From Hyaloperonospora brassicae (Eukaryota; Oomycota; Peronosporomycetes; Peronosporales; Peronosporaceae), in contig CANTFL010000418.1 of the NCBI GenBank assembly GCA_947650285.1, positions 62,001-126,000 of the forward strand: a stretch of 64,000 nucleotides of DNA. The letters run 5' to 3'. The notes under the pieces were generated by a model. It saw only the letters and a program-made list of their open reading frames with translations. It ran no database searches and was not told where the DNA came from. The stretch's first letter is position 1. Each line of letters begins with the position of its first letter. The translations under genes were made by a program, and so were the position numbers. Below are positions 36,641 to 47,227 of this stretch, one piece after another.

Positions 36641-36879
36641 GCTCATGTTACGAATCTGTCGTCGTCGGTCGCTGACCTGTTCCGTACGGCATTTGCCAAG
36701 GATGAACACTGAGTAGCTCTGCTACGTGCTCTAGGGAGCGAGGAATTTAAAGACTCAGACATAGAATTGTTAGCACGTTTGCGTGCGAGGCTACATCGAT
36801 ATTCTATCGATCAAGGCCTGTTGTGAAATAGCACGGTTGTGAAGGATACTCATCGTATCGCTGTCCCTCATGATGAGAA

Positions 36880-37662
36880 GGTGAAGTACCGGATCCTCTA
36901 TGAGGCACGTAATACTGCGTTGAGTGGTCATTTCGGTCGAGAGAATACTATACCTCAGTTAGCCATTGCTATTGGTGACTTAAAATTTACGAATGGGTGA
37001 GCACATATGTGCGTACGTGTTAAACGTGTCAACGGGTGAAACCCTCACCTCACGCGGCCGAGCCGCTGGCTAGTTTGCCTATACCCAAAGGGTGTTGGTT
37101 GTCCATCAGTATGAACTTCCTGTTCGGATTACCGAATGATTCGTATGGGAATACGGGTTATGTGGTCTTTGTTGACCGTTTAAGCAAGATGGCTCATTTA
37201 GCGGCGGTGCCGGATACCATTGATGGTGAGGGTACAGCTACGCTATTTATCGACCACTTGTTTCGACAACACGGTTTGCTGTTGGCAATTGTCTCTGATA
37301 GAGATCATCGATTCACTGGGAAATTTTGGAAATCCATCTTTAAGGTGCTCTGCTCACGTATATACATGTCCACAGCGGATCATCCGCAGACCGATGGTCA
37401 AACCGAGCGTGTGGATCGCATCATTGGTGACATCTTGCGCAGTGTTTGCGCTGAAATGCCTAAGCGTTGGAGTTTGACGCTCCCTGTCGTTGATTTTGCG
37501 TTGAACAACGCCGTGCATGCCTCCACTGGCTACACCCTATTTTATGTGAATGGTCTCACACACCCTCGCGTTCCGTTAACGCTACCACTTCGTAATTCAG
37601 GACTCGGTGGGAAAGGAGTTGCCGATCGGCTTGCTGATATCAGCCCTGCTACTGTTAAATAA
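36880..37662 (+). pseudogene. Integrase with zinc finger and DD35E core, first Asp mutated
   Basis: Integrase inserts the cDNA into the host genome. The H2C2 zinc finger is traceable (GHFGREN..., then YVRTC-stop-TCQRVKPS with a TAA at 37,021), with a frame change inside it. The core is open from 37,036 to 37,662. Counting from Met 37,036, the second and third catalytic residues are Asp88 (SDRDHRFTG) and Glu124 (QTDGQTERV), 35 residues apart. The first catalytic residue should be the Asp of MDF, but residue 27 reads Asn (SISMNFLFGLP), a G-to-A change. The core is therefore expected to be dead even where the frame is open. Confidence 0.9.
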
Positions 37663-38231
37663 AAGGTAAGCGAGTTTCTTGCAACGCGATTAAATTTCTT
37701 ACATCATGTGCGTGACACACTGGCAGATAGCCAAGACAAGCAGAAGGAACAAGCTGATGCTAAACGCAGAGGTTGTCTCTAACGTTATCAGGTTGGAGAC
37801 GAATTCTGATCAAAGCTAAAAACCTACCTACAAATGTAGTGTCTGCTGTGTTCAAGACAAAATTAGACCCGCGCTTCATTGGACCATTCACAGTTGTCGA
37901 CAAGAAGATACTTGCGTATACGCTCAATCTTCCGCGCAAACTGCACCCCCCCGTGTTCCACGTTGGCTTGCTTAAGCCGTATCGGGATCCGTCCCACGTG
38001 AACTTGGAGGCGCTTGCGCCGCATAGGTTGGCCTTGCCATTGGTTGCTGAATCCGTATCAGAAGGTCAAGCAGAGCCTCCATCCGGGCTTAGCCTAACTC
38101 CAACGCCTATAAACGGGCTCGCATCTCGTCAAACGCACTCTAGGTCTTACCCAATGTCTCACGTAGACCACTCATCTCGATAAGCATCTTTTCATGCTCT
38201 TCCTTCAGTAAACCGACCACCTCCAACGCTG
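37663..38231 (+). pseudogene. Integrase C-terminal tail, GPY/F-like module
   Basis: After a TAA at 37,660, the frame continues with KVSEFLATRLNFLHHVRD and DKQKEQADAKRRG. A shift then leads into 37,773-38,183 with NVVSAVFKTKLDPRFIGPFTVV, the GPF-containing module typical of Ty3/gypsy integrase tails, and PPVFHVGLLKPYRDPS. The remaining residues are Pro/Ser-rich linker. At least two frameshifts are present. Confidence 0.82.
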
Positions 38232-38405
38232 ATCGATGAGCAAGGGAACCGCCCGTTCCATGTGGAGAGACTCCTGAAACGACGTCGTCATCAGGGTCAA
38301 TAACAGTGTCTGGTGAAGTGGCGAGGGTACCCGGAGTCGGAAACTCATGGGATTTTGAGACACCCCTTCGGCAGAATTGCCCATATGCCGTTAATCATTT
38401 TGAAC
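38232..38405 (+). pseudogene. Chromodomain remnant
   Basis: The frame reads LIDEQGNRPFHVERLLKRRR, then QGQ-stop-QCLVKWRGYPESETHG. The stop is TAA where Tyr is expected. V-E-x-L-L and LVKWRGYP are the chromodomain signature. In chromoviruses this C-terminal domain steers integration to particular chromatin. The stop inside it and the loss of the closing helix pattern show it is broken. Confidence 0.85.
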
Positions 38406-39320
38406 ATCGTGGCAGGGGTCATCCCTCGACCGAGAGCGCTTCTCACCAATAGTGGTGGAGGCAGGTGGGTAGTTGGGTACCGCTTGACCAAAACCCACAT
38501 CAATCGGCACACATCCGGATCATAGCGTGTGCGAGTTTGCAAGTGGCCTCTGGCCTTAAGCTCGGCGTAATCATACCGAAGCTTTCGTTCTAGACGAACA
38601 TCTGCCACATCGGCACTTTCTCTTATAGCTAACACTCTGCTAAGGTGTCGTTTCCAATGCACTCAGCGAACAAAACCGTTGTCTTCTTCCTCCTGAGATT
38701 TGCCTGCAAATAAGAGGATGGGTATAACCTCATCGGTGGAACCGGTGCACACCGTGCTTGCGTGTCATCTCGCAGCTTGTATTGACTTTAAGTCCTCAAG
38801 TGGGGTCGCAGGTACCTCTCGCAAAGTACCTGTCGACTCGCAACCTCATCAGAAGATATTGGCCCAGCGCCAATGGCCCACGTTGTCAAAGAACGACCTG
38901 TTGTTTTCGTATACGCTCTTCCACATTTAGTGGGGTGAACAGATAGCCACGACGACCCTCAAGAGTTGCAGCAAGCTACATACGACGCTGAGCGCTCTCC
39001 TTTCTTTGGATAGCCAATTGTTGTTGCTCATCGAGCGGATTAGTGATGATGGCATCGTCCACGATAAGTGTTTTATGCGGCACCGATGGCGCGTTGGCTT
39101 CGCCACGTTCGGTAAATAAGTTAAGTGCAATATGAGGCGCTGCCTCTTGGACTGGTGAGTCGGACATTGTCCTCTCTTCATCATGGATATCGGTATCGCT
39201 ACCATAATCCACATCCACATCGATGCCAATGTAAGTCGAGAGAGTCGAGGACTCATAGGGTGGCGATGCCATGGTGTTTTGTGTTTTGCCAACCTTAAGG
39301 TTAAAGCGCACACACACCAT
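38345..39320 (-). pseudogene. Antisense ORF between chromodomain and 3' LTR
   Basis: On the minus strand a 114-codon frame (39,320-38,976) contains MASPPYESSTLSTYIGIDVD, an acidic Asp/Glu/Ser run and ANAPSVPHKTLIVDDAIITN. The same frame continues past one stop with EGRRGYLFTPLNVEERIRK, QQVVL-stop-QRGPLALGQYLL and RLRVDRYFARG. After a shift, a 105-codon frame (38,662-38,345) reads HWKRHLSRVLAIRESADVAD, RKLRYDYAELKARGHL and so on. The composition is protein-like over almost 1 kb. I do not recognise the protein. Antisense ORFs in this position are known in some plant Ty3/gypsy lineages. Here it would be an old accessory gene, now broken. Confidence 0.5.
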
Positions 39321-39371
39321 CCTCTTCGAGAAAGGAAATCGATTGACGTTTTTTGGAAATGTCAGTCGTGT

Positions 39372-39380
39372 GGGGGAGGG
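39372..39380 (+). promoter_or_regulatory. Polypurine tract
   Basis: GGGGGAGGG lies directly before the TG of the 3' LTR, where plus-strand DNA synthesis is primed. The position and purine purity fit exactly. Confidence 0.88.
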
Positions 39381-39863
39381 TGTTACGGGGTTACACGTCG
39401 ACTAGTAGTCGACAATATGTTTGGTACACACAAGGGATGGGATCATTATTGAAGTTATATTAGAATACAAGTATCAATTGTTGAAGACTGATGTCTGTCA
39501 ACCATTGATAACGAGATCTTTTAATAGGTTTATTTAGGACATAAGTGAGTAGGTTATTTACTTTGTTCTACGGTGTTCTTTTAGGTTAAAAGATGAAATA
39601 AAATTCAGTTCCTATTTTGATCAACAAAAGACACGTGCCTCTCTGAGGCGTCTTGCGATCGTAAGGAAGTATCAACGCCTTGTTAAGGCAGATACCCATT
39701 GTGCACTCAGTGCGTTTGATTCTTTGAATCGTTTGGTCCCCCTGGAACAGGGACCGTACGCTCTCTGAGCTTGTTGACACTTTGAGTCGGGTTCGTAGAA
39801 CCAAAGTTGCTCATTAAGCGTTAAGTCTTCCTCTGACTGAAGGAGCTGTGTAGCTCCGCTACA
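39381..39863 (+). repeat. 3' LTR (483 bp)
   Basis: It starts TGTTACGGGG and ends CTCCGCTACA. It matches the 5' LTR without change for 302 bp, then differs at scattered sites inside the hairpin array and lacks the 51 bp duplication. The hairpin array spans 39,637-39,858 and includes GGTTC-gta-GAACC (39,790-39,802), GACAC-ttt-GAGTC (39,776, one mismatch) and GGAGCT-gtgt-AGCTCC near the end. Confidence 0.95.
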
Positions 39864-39868
39864 GCATC
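39864..39868. repeat. Target-site duplication GCATC, right copy
   Basis: Matches the left copy at 32,087-32,091 exactly. Confidence 0.93.
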
Positions 39869-40269
39869 CGTCGAACCGTATTGGGTACTGCTGGGTGCAT
39901 GTTAAACTGGCTACTTCGGGTTAACAAAAACAGTTTCTACTACTAAGCGATATTAGCTGCAAGTGTACAAAACATAACTTTCGATATTAGGCGATCACAC
40001 ACGAAACTTGGCGGTAGTGTGGACGCTATCATGATATTAAAATTTTTGTGCACGTCAGACTTTGATCAGCGCTAAAACGATGCCGCTGAGATACAAATGA
40101 TTTGACCTTGTTGTACTGGTACAAGTGTATGGTTAACATCGGTCGCGCGAGAGAATCGGACTTGTAAGCGAATAATGAAGTAAAACATGTGAAGCGGAAT
40201 GAGAGCTACTTATTTTCTGGCGTACTTAAAAAATATGTTTGCCCTGGTATTAACCTCTGTAAGCGCAAT
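39869..40269. other. Flank to the right of the gypsy insertion
   Basis: This continues the sequence interrupted by the gypsy element. No frame is convincingly coding. It may be the 3' end of the minus-strand pseudogene to its right. Confidence 0.4.
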
Positions 40270-41046
40270 GGTGTTGTTGAGGATATATAGAAGACTCCAA
40301 CTTTGTTTTACATGAATCGCGACGAGCCCATGATCTTGTTTGTAGCTGCCTCATCAAAGATTTCTGCCATACATACATCAAGATGTTCGACCCCTACGAC
40401 AACCGTTTAGACGCGTTCACGCTGCTGCGCTTACGCCTCTGTGATACTTCTTCCCTCTTTAAGCGTCTCACCTTTTTCTTATACCTCTAGTGTCTACAAT
40501 GCCAGCTGTTCCAACAATTCATCTCCTTCCGCCAAGAGCTTTGCTTGCTAATCTTTATTTAGCTTACGCTCTTTCTCGCATATCTCTGCACTTGTCTCTT
40601 CATTTTCAACATCATTGTCTCCACACGTAGCGTCGTTACTGTCTTCGTCCAACACACGAACAAAGCCTTCGAATTTCTGCACAGTGCTTAACTCTTTGGC
40701 GTCGTTGAATTGCCAAGCTTGACCAAGGTGCCATCAAACTTAGAGGTTCTTTACTTAGACACCTATACGCATCACCGGTGTAGCATCACAGGTATTGCAC
40801 CATCCGTCTTCTCTTCCTAGTTTGGACCTACGGCCTCTCATTGACAGCCGTCGGGCTTTCAGCAGGTGCCTTATGAGCTGCAACAGAAGAAACAGCAGAC
40901 ACGTCTGTTGTTGCTGTAGATGGTCGTTGGTGGCGAAAAGGGGGACGACGCAGTGGTCCGCCTAGTGTTCGTACTGCGACGTGGTGGCAATACACCATGC
41001 TCAGCCGGAATGGTCTCGCGTCGCGAGCGTCGAGCGGTAACCGCAT
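40270..41046 (-). pseudogene. Unidentified minus-strand pseudogene, coiled-coil-like, stops at Gln-type codons
   Basis: Reading from 41,046 downward, a Pro/Arg/Thr/Ala-rich start contains RRPPFRHQRPSTATTDVSAV and SSVAAHKAPAESPTAV. After a frame change come SKFDGTLVKLG, NDAKELSTVQKFEGFVRVLD, a Glu/Asp-rich stretch, then EICEKERKLNKD-stop-QAKLLAEGDELLEQLAL-stop-TLEV-stop-EKGETLKEGRSITEA-stop-AQQRERV-stop. The five stops in this last run are TAG, TAG, TAA, TAA, TAA, each one C-to-T step from Gln in a Gln/Glu-rich heptad-like segment. Two or three more stops upstream also fit C-to-T from Gln or Arg. I cannot name the protein; a retroelement Gag or a host protein with coiled coil are both possible. 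The underlying protein-coding origin seems likely. Confidence 0.5.
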
Positions 41047-42150
41047 TAGGTTTAGGCCCCCTAAACCTTGTGGCCCGTGGACGGCTCGAGCGCGTGGTAT
41101 ACGTTCATCAGCGCGGTGCCGTGCATTGTGGCCGAAGTGTAGTTCCTACTCGAGGTGATGGAGGACAATGTGGCGGGCGGAGAAGGCTGTCGAGCGACGG
41201 CGGGTGGGGCGCGCGCGTTATCTGCGTTCTCCCGCGTTCGTCTTGCTTTTGATTTTCTCTCATCCTGTGTAACTGTCGGTCTGTGTCTGCGTTAGCGTCG
41301 GTCTGTGTCTGCGTTAGTGTCGGTCTGTGTCTGTGTCGGGAACGTTTCGCTCATTCATTTTCGCTCTCTGTGCAGTCGATATGACTTATTGAATGTTAGC
41401 GGACTCGATGTCGAGAGCGAGATACCTTTTCCAATGCGCCGACTCTTGCGATCGGTGAAAAGGGTTTGTCTCGATCGATCGAGGGGGAGTATTTGGCTTT
41501 GTACCGATAATGGCGAATGGCTGGCGCGCTGGATTAACTGTGGTGAGGGGGTAGGTTGATTACGATCGATGCGCGTTTTACTTCGTGGGCTGTGTGTAGC
41601 GAATTAGATATGGGCTGAGTAGCTTCTACGTGGTGGGTCCAACGTTAATTTCTTGATACTCGTGCGCTTCGTCAGCTCTTCGTGCGTCGAATGATGCATA
41701 GACGGGTAGTTCATTACGCTCATAGCACTGTAGCTCATACTCCGAGGGACTTTTTCAGCACATGCGTAACATGCGCTGGTGGATCCTTAAAAAGAGAGAA
41801 ATATTGTGTGTCTGTGTGCTGGTTGATGTATGCGCTTGCTTCTGTTGTTTTTGCTTGAGACAGACACCACACGCGTGATGGCTAATTGTTGTTTATATCA
41901 GGACATCTAAATGCATTATGAAATACATGCTTTATTTGTCATTGTCATGTAGAGGAACGACATGACATGGCCTCCGCCACCCGTACCAAGCAAGTTGATA
42001 TTTGTCATGCAAGACGCTGTAAAATATGTATTGCCTCGACATTTTCGGGCTCGAGCTGCGAAGGGTTGTGCTAGAAGTGAGCAAATCGAGAGGGACAGAT
42101 GACGAGCGGTGCCTCGTGATAAATGAGCTCGCAAGATCTTTTTCGCCGGT
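41047..42150. other. GC-richer tract, unassigned
   Basis: This tract is clearly less AT-rich than the deserts. It may be the 5' flank of the minus-strand pseudogene. It contains a 22 bp tandem repeat. Frames 40,920-41,252 (plus) and 41,916-42,134 (minus) are open but match nothing I know. Composition falls back to desert levels beyond about 42,500. Confidence 0.4.
41275..41338. repeat. 22 bp tandem repeat, about 2.9 units
   Basis: Units at 41,275-41,296, 41,297-41,318 and 41,319-41,338 (partial) share GTCGGTCTGTGTCTGCGTTA with one or two changes. The high identity implies recent slippage or duplication. Confidence 0.9.
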
Positions 42151-45100
42151 GAATGATACCAGTAGGAGCCTTTAAACTATTAGGAACAGTCGTTACGTCT
42201 GTTGAGCATTTAGATGTCATCGCGTGCGAATAAATTCAGTCCTTCTCGATATACGACCTATTCAGCATTGAAAACACGACATCTCTACTATTGCCTTTCG
42301 TTCCGCAACAGTTCCAGAGAAGATGTTAAAAATGGACTGTCATTGCAATTGCGTCTGCGTATTAGGTTTGTCCTCGCATATGGGATTATAATCAAGCTTG
42401 ACAAGAATCTTGTTGATGGCGGTCTTCAATGAGCCGACTTAAGGACATGCATATATTGTTTCATTTAGCATTCTATCATTTGTACATGAGATAACAAATT
42501 ACTTCCGAGACCGGAAATATTCTCGATCCTTCCTATTATAAGGCATAAAAAGGATTAAATTACAATAATATAGGGATGGGGTGGTAAATGGATACCTTGG
42601 TGGCGGCTAACATTTCCCGATTTTTATGTATATGTATTATATGTAGATATAAATTTGAAATACTAGACGAAAAAGTCTCTTTGATCGTGATTTTCGTGAA
42701 AATTTATTGAAGGGCGGCATGCTGTGGTAAAAAATTCATGGAACAAGTAGGTAAATAAAGTATTCGACCGCTATGAAAATTAGTGTTGAATGATCCACGT
42801 GAATATTAACGGATACTACTATAGTTGAAATTATAGCTCGCCATATAAGTAAGAATACTGACCAAATATCCATATACACCCAATGAATAGTATAAAGAAA
42901 ATAGAAATGTCAGAGACACGTTCCATACGAAGTCGTCTCTGATACATCCATTCGAAAGTCCTTTAATGCATGTACTGCTTGGTCCTTATGATTTTAGTAT
43001 GCCAAATCACATTAAACTCCTTCAACCACGACATAAAAGCTCATTGAGATAAACAGACTCTTGAAGAAAATATAATTAGCGGAATACATCTTTTAGACAA
43101 ACCTTTTCTCTGGTTGGGAGAAATATTACGTTTGCTATGTTTGCACACGCTTGTCACCATTAAACGTAATTTGTTATTGACCATATTTCAGTATTTTAAA
43201 TATCTGATCAGAACCTTTTTCTATAAAAATTAGGCAAAGTCAGTGCACTACCAATCCATCCATAGTGTCCTATCCGGTGCCCCGTTTCATCCAATGCTGC
43301 ACAGCAGTCTTTTTATCAATTCGATGCGTCAATACCTGGCAAAAAATCGATAGAGGTATAAAATGTACGGTTTTTCTTTTTTTTAACGTGACTAGGCCAC
43401 CAAATAGAAAATTGTCTCGCGTCGGCTCTTGTTGTTTATCAACTAAATCGAGGATTATTATAAATACTAAGTGTGACTGACTATCGGATAGCTACAGGGA
43501 TTAGTAAGATTAGTACTTATGTGGCGTGTCTTATGTCTAATTGAAAGAGTTACCTGCTAGCCGCTTTAAATTTTAATCATCTACATTTTTTATTTTAAAC
43601 AACAAGCACCTCTGAACATGTTCAGCCGTCGCGCTTTTGGATAAAATGCCACACGCACGTTATCTTCACTTCTAATAAACCTTTTGAAATATTTTGAAGG
43701 TCTTGAGTGTCGGTGGCTCCTACGCTTACCTCAGTTTGACGGTTGGCGGATGAGGGCTTCGTCAAATTTACCGATGATACATCACAACACGTTCCGTCGC
43801 ATTCAGCTATAGTGCCGTGCATTATCGGCGTTTAAGCAGCAGCTAACAAGCCCTATTCAAATTAATGTATTATATGCTTTTAGCCTTTTACATATATCAT
43901 ATTAACAATCTATAGTTCCAGATAGACTAGGGGTCTCCTCCAGTTAGGCGTAGATACACATAATTGTTCACTTACCTCATCTATTTTTCAGTATCCAAAA
44001 TCAAATTTACTCGTCGTGATATACATAGCGTCTCACCACCGGTAGTGTGCGGAGAGAGCAAACCAATTCTTTGCATCGAGATGTTGGAACTGCACATATC
44101 AAACAGGCACCCTATTTTCGCGTTGCCGCAGAAGCCTTTAACTGCTCTAAATCAAATTTTGCGTATGATTAAAATCGTTTATGATTCGTAGTTCTGGCAC
44201 GTACAATACCCAATCGATAAACATTTTTGGATCAAATAATCATTTATTCATTGTACACTGACACATGAACGAAATGCGGCTTCGCAGGAACTAATACACA
44301 TAAGTATACATTGTGTTCACTGGGTTTCACCTGTAGTTAGGTAATAAACATGAATTATAATAGATGTAATGAAGTTCAAATACGAGATACTTATAAAACT
44401 CGTTTTTAATACGGTTTTTTAGCGGTTTCTGCTCTTTATCAATTTTGGTATCTCGTCAAACGACTTAAGTGAGCGCGAATTGCTTTTAGTCATTGTAGTA
44501 TGGTTCGATAAAGGTGTAAAGTTAAGGCCAGCTATACTTTCTCTGAATTTGTGTAGCTCTATCTCGATGACCACTTTGTCAGGTATCAGTTCATCTCATT
44601 GTCTGCAAATAAAAGACGGTCCTCGCATATCAAGTTTACTTTATCTTCAATGCCCCCTACCCGACAGGCATCTGCGCTATCTAATATGAAAGGCTAAAGT
44701 ATAGTATGAGAGGCGCTAAATATACAATCATGCGCGGAGTACGTATAAAGCTTAGATTTTGCACATAGGCTTGAGTGATAAATTTAGCCTAATACTTCTT
44801 CTTTTTAGCCCTTGGGCGCGTTGACTTCTGACAGACAATATTCCTCAAGGATCCCTGACTATATTATATTTTGGTATGGTATTGGCCTTGTGATTATATC
44901 AAGGTAATGAGTGCAGGACAGAGATTACTACAGATAACTTTATTCAGGGATATCGATAATAATCACTTAAGATTACCTTCTTGCAAGTTTACATGTTCCA
45001 ATATATCACTTAGGCGTCAAAAAGGCATTTAAAGGATGGTTCTTGTCCACGACATTTGTAAGCTGCATTATGCATCTTTTTCAAGCAGTTTATAATCCTT

Positions 45101-47205
45101 GAAAGAGACAGTGTGTATAATTTGAATTCCAGTATTCATCACTGCTTTGGCTAATTGTTTCCTTTCGCTTAGCTATGCAGAATTAAGGCAATTTCAACGA
45201 AGAGGTGAAACCATAAGTGGCCCGCTTCAATGTTTACTGGAGAATATTAATTCTAATTTTGTCGTTACATGTTGATCGCATGCTTCGCATGTGCTACATA
45301 CACTTCGAATAATCTCGCTAATCTCCTTTGACTGATATTTCTCTCAGCCACACTTTAATTGACCTCAGCTATTTAGTATACATTTTAGACACTTCGAAAT
45401 TAAATCTGTAGGGAGAGAAATATTTTCTAAGCTGTTAAAGTGCTACGTATAATTTAAGCAGATAAGAAGTATCATAATTTTCAACACAGCTATACATATT
45501 TTATTTTTTCATGAATGTACTCATCTATATCTTGGCAATAATTGTCTTATGAGAGGACGCGAAGTAATCGTGGTTTCCCGACAGACAGGTCGAAATGTAG
45601 TGAATTAAAGAGATGGAAAACAATTTTTTTTGTACCAAACACCTTTTAGGCTTTTATATTGGGTATTAAAACATAAAATTCCGCTTGGCAGCGCATGCAT
45701 GGCTTATAAAATTACGACAATCAAAATTAGAAATATATGTCTGGTCTGCGGTAAAACGATATTACAAAAAAATTACCTGCTATAAAATTAAATTTATCTT
45801 TCAACCTACTTTCTTTCGCGTGAACAAGACAACGATTATCCTCTTTGAAGAGACATGACTTATAGGTGACAAATATCGTGGTAATTATATGTGATTTTTC
45901 GCACATGAAAGAATTTAATGGATTGGTTAGTCTTTACCGCCCATAAATGCCTTACAAAGCAATGGCTCGACGGAGTCCTGGCAAAGTTAATGATATCTAT
46001 GTTTTTTTCAATGTGCCTTAACGGAGTTTATCAAAAGCGATACACAAAATAGAATTTTTGCTAATATGTACGCACAGTTACAATCATTGAAGACTGGATT
46101 GACGCCATTTCCTTCGCTTTCCATACTTTACAATCGACAGAACGTTAGTACAATGTGCCAATATATAGCGTTTGCAACTTCGTTCTTTTCCTTTATATAA
46201 TACCGGTATTGAATACTTTGGATTAAAAAACACCGTATTACATTGGTGAAGATTATAAATAATTTTTATTTGATACAGCCAACAAGTATACCCATTAGTA
46301 GAGTCGGACATAAAATTTAGAAAGGAAGAGAAAAGCGCTATGTGATATTGATTTAACTGCCAAAACGGCAGTTGAATATTTCTATCTCTTTGTTTGTGTC
46401 TGAAACGTAGAGGGTACATAGTGGGCGGAGTAGATAGAATTCAGTCAATCTTTATTATTATACGTACGGCGATTATACCTTTTCAAGACGCCTACAACTG
46501 ACTAATTATTCTAGGTAACACTATACCCCGACAGTCACCGTCGAAACGTTACGAAACTTTCTACGGCTGCAGTGTATTCGTATAATGAGCATGCGTAGTC
46601 AGTTTTCGTAGATCAATCGCTCATTCTACCAATATATACGTGAATACGACATTTTATGCAGCCGTCTCTTTATCCGTTATCGAGTTATTTAGAATTAAAT
46701 TTATTTGATACATATATTAACAATCTTATATTTTGACTAATAATAGTTATACTGGTGTTGTGGTAATGTGCAACGTAGCTAGTGTAGTAATTCCTTCGCT
46801 TCTTTTTTAGCTTTGTCGGGTACGCGATATGTCGCTACATTCGGATAACATCGCAGGCCGTACAATCGATGAGATCTGACGCGAATTGTAAACGCTACTC
46901 TAGATTGGATTTATTATCGTTGTGTATAGGAATACGCTACATTTAACGCCTTTTTATCATATCAGACAAGCAAAACATTACGTAGGCAAATTGAGAAATA
47001 TTGCATTTCAACCAGATAGAAAAGCTGTATATATATTAACAATAATGTAATTTACGCCGGTGGAAACGAGGAGGCGACTAAATTTCTGTGTTTCATTGTG
47101 TAAGGCTTCAGGGACATATTTTTGTTGTGATACACATCAGCTGATCTTGTCTATGTTATTTAAAGCCATAGAATTACCTTTTTTTGTACGGGTGTTTCAT
47201 GTCGC

Positions 47206-47227
47206 AAATTATTTTATGAAATAATTT
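47206..47227. repeat. Perfect AT palindrome
   Basis: AAATTATTT-tatg-AAATAATTT forms a 9 bp stem with a 4-nt loop. In DNA this AT-rich it may be chance. Confidence 0.5.

Larger units (their letters stand above)
32092..39863 (+). mobile_element. Complete but inactive Ty3/gypsy chromovirus-type LTR retrotransposon (7,772 bp)
   Basis: The element is bounded by TG...CA LTRs and 5 bp duplications. Inside are, in order, gag, protease, a spacer, reverse transcriptase, RNase H, integrase, GPY/F-like tail and chromodomain, the Ty3/gypsy (Metaviridae) order. A polypurine tract abuts the 3' LTR. Between the chromodomain and the tract lies about 1 kb with a long antisense reading frame. The coding part has more than ten in-frame stops and several frameshifts, and the first integrase Asp is Asn, so it cannot move on its own. 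The two LTRs are identical over one run of 302 bp, pointing to a fairly recent insertion. The insertion lies about 380 bp downstream of the MULE relic. A much older solo LTR of the same family is at 11,988-12,463. Confidence 0.96.

Noticed and set aside
40381..40680. TAA and TAG read as Gln, suggesting an alternative genetic code
   Set aside because: TGA and frameshifts also break the same and neighbouring relics, and Trp codons are hit too. Mutation explains all of these without a code change.
41975..42010. Plus-strand words resembling the histone H3 start (ATRTKQ)
   Set aside because: Only five residues match, the following residues do not fit H3, and the spacing to any later H3-like word is wrong.
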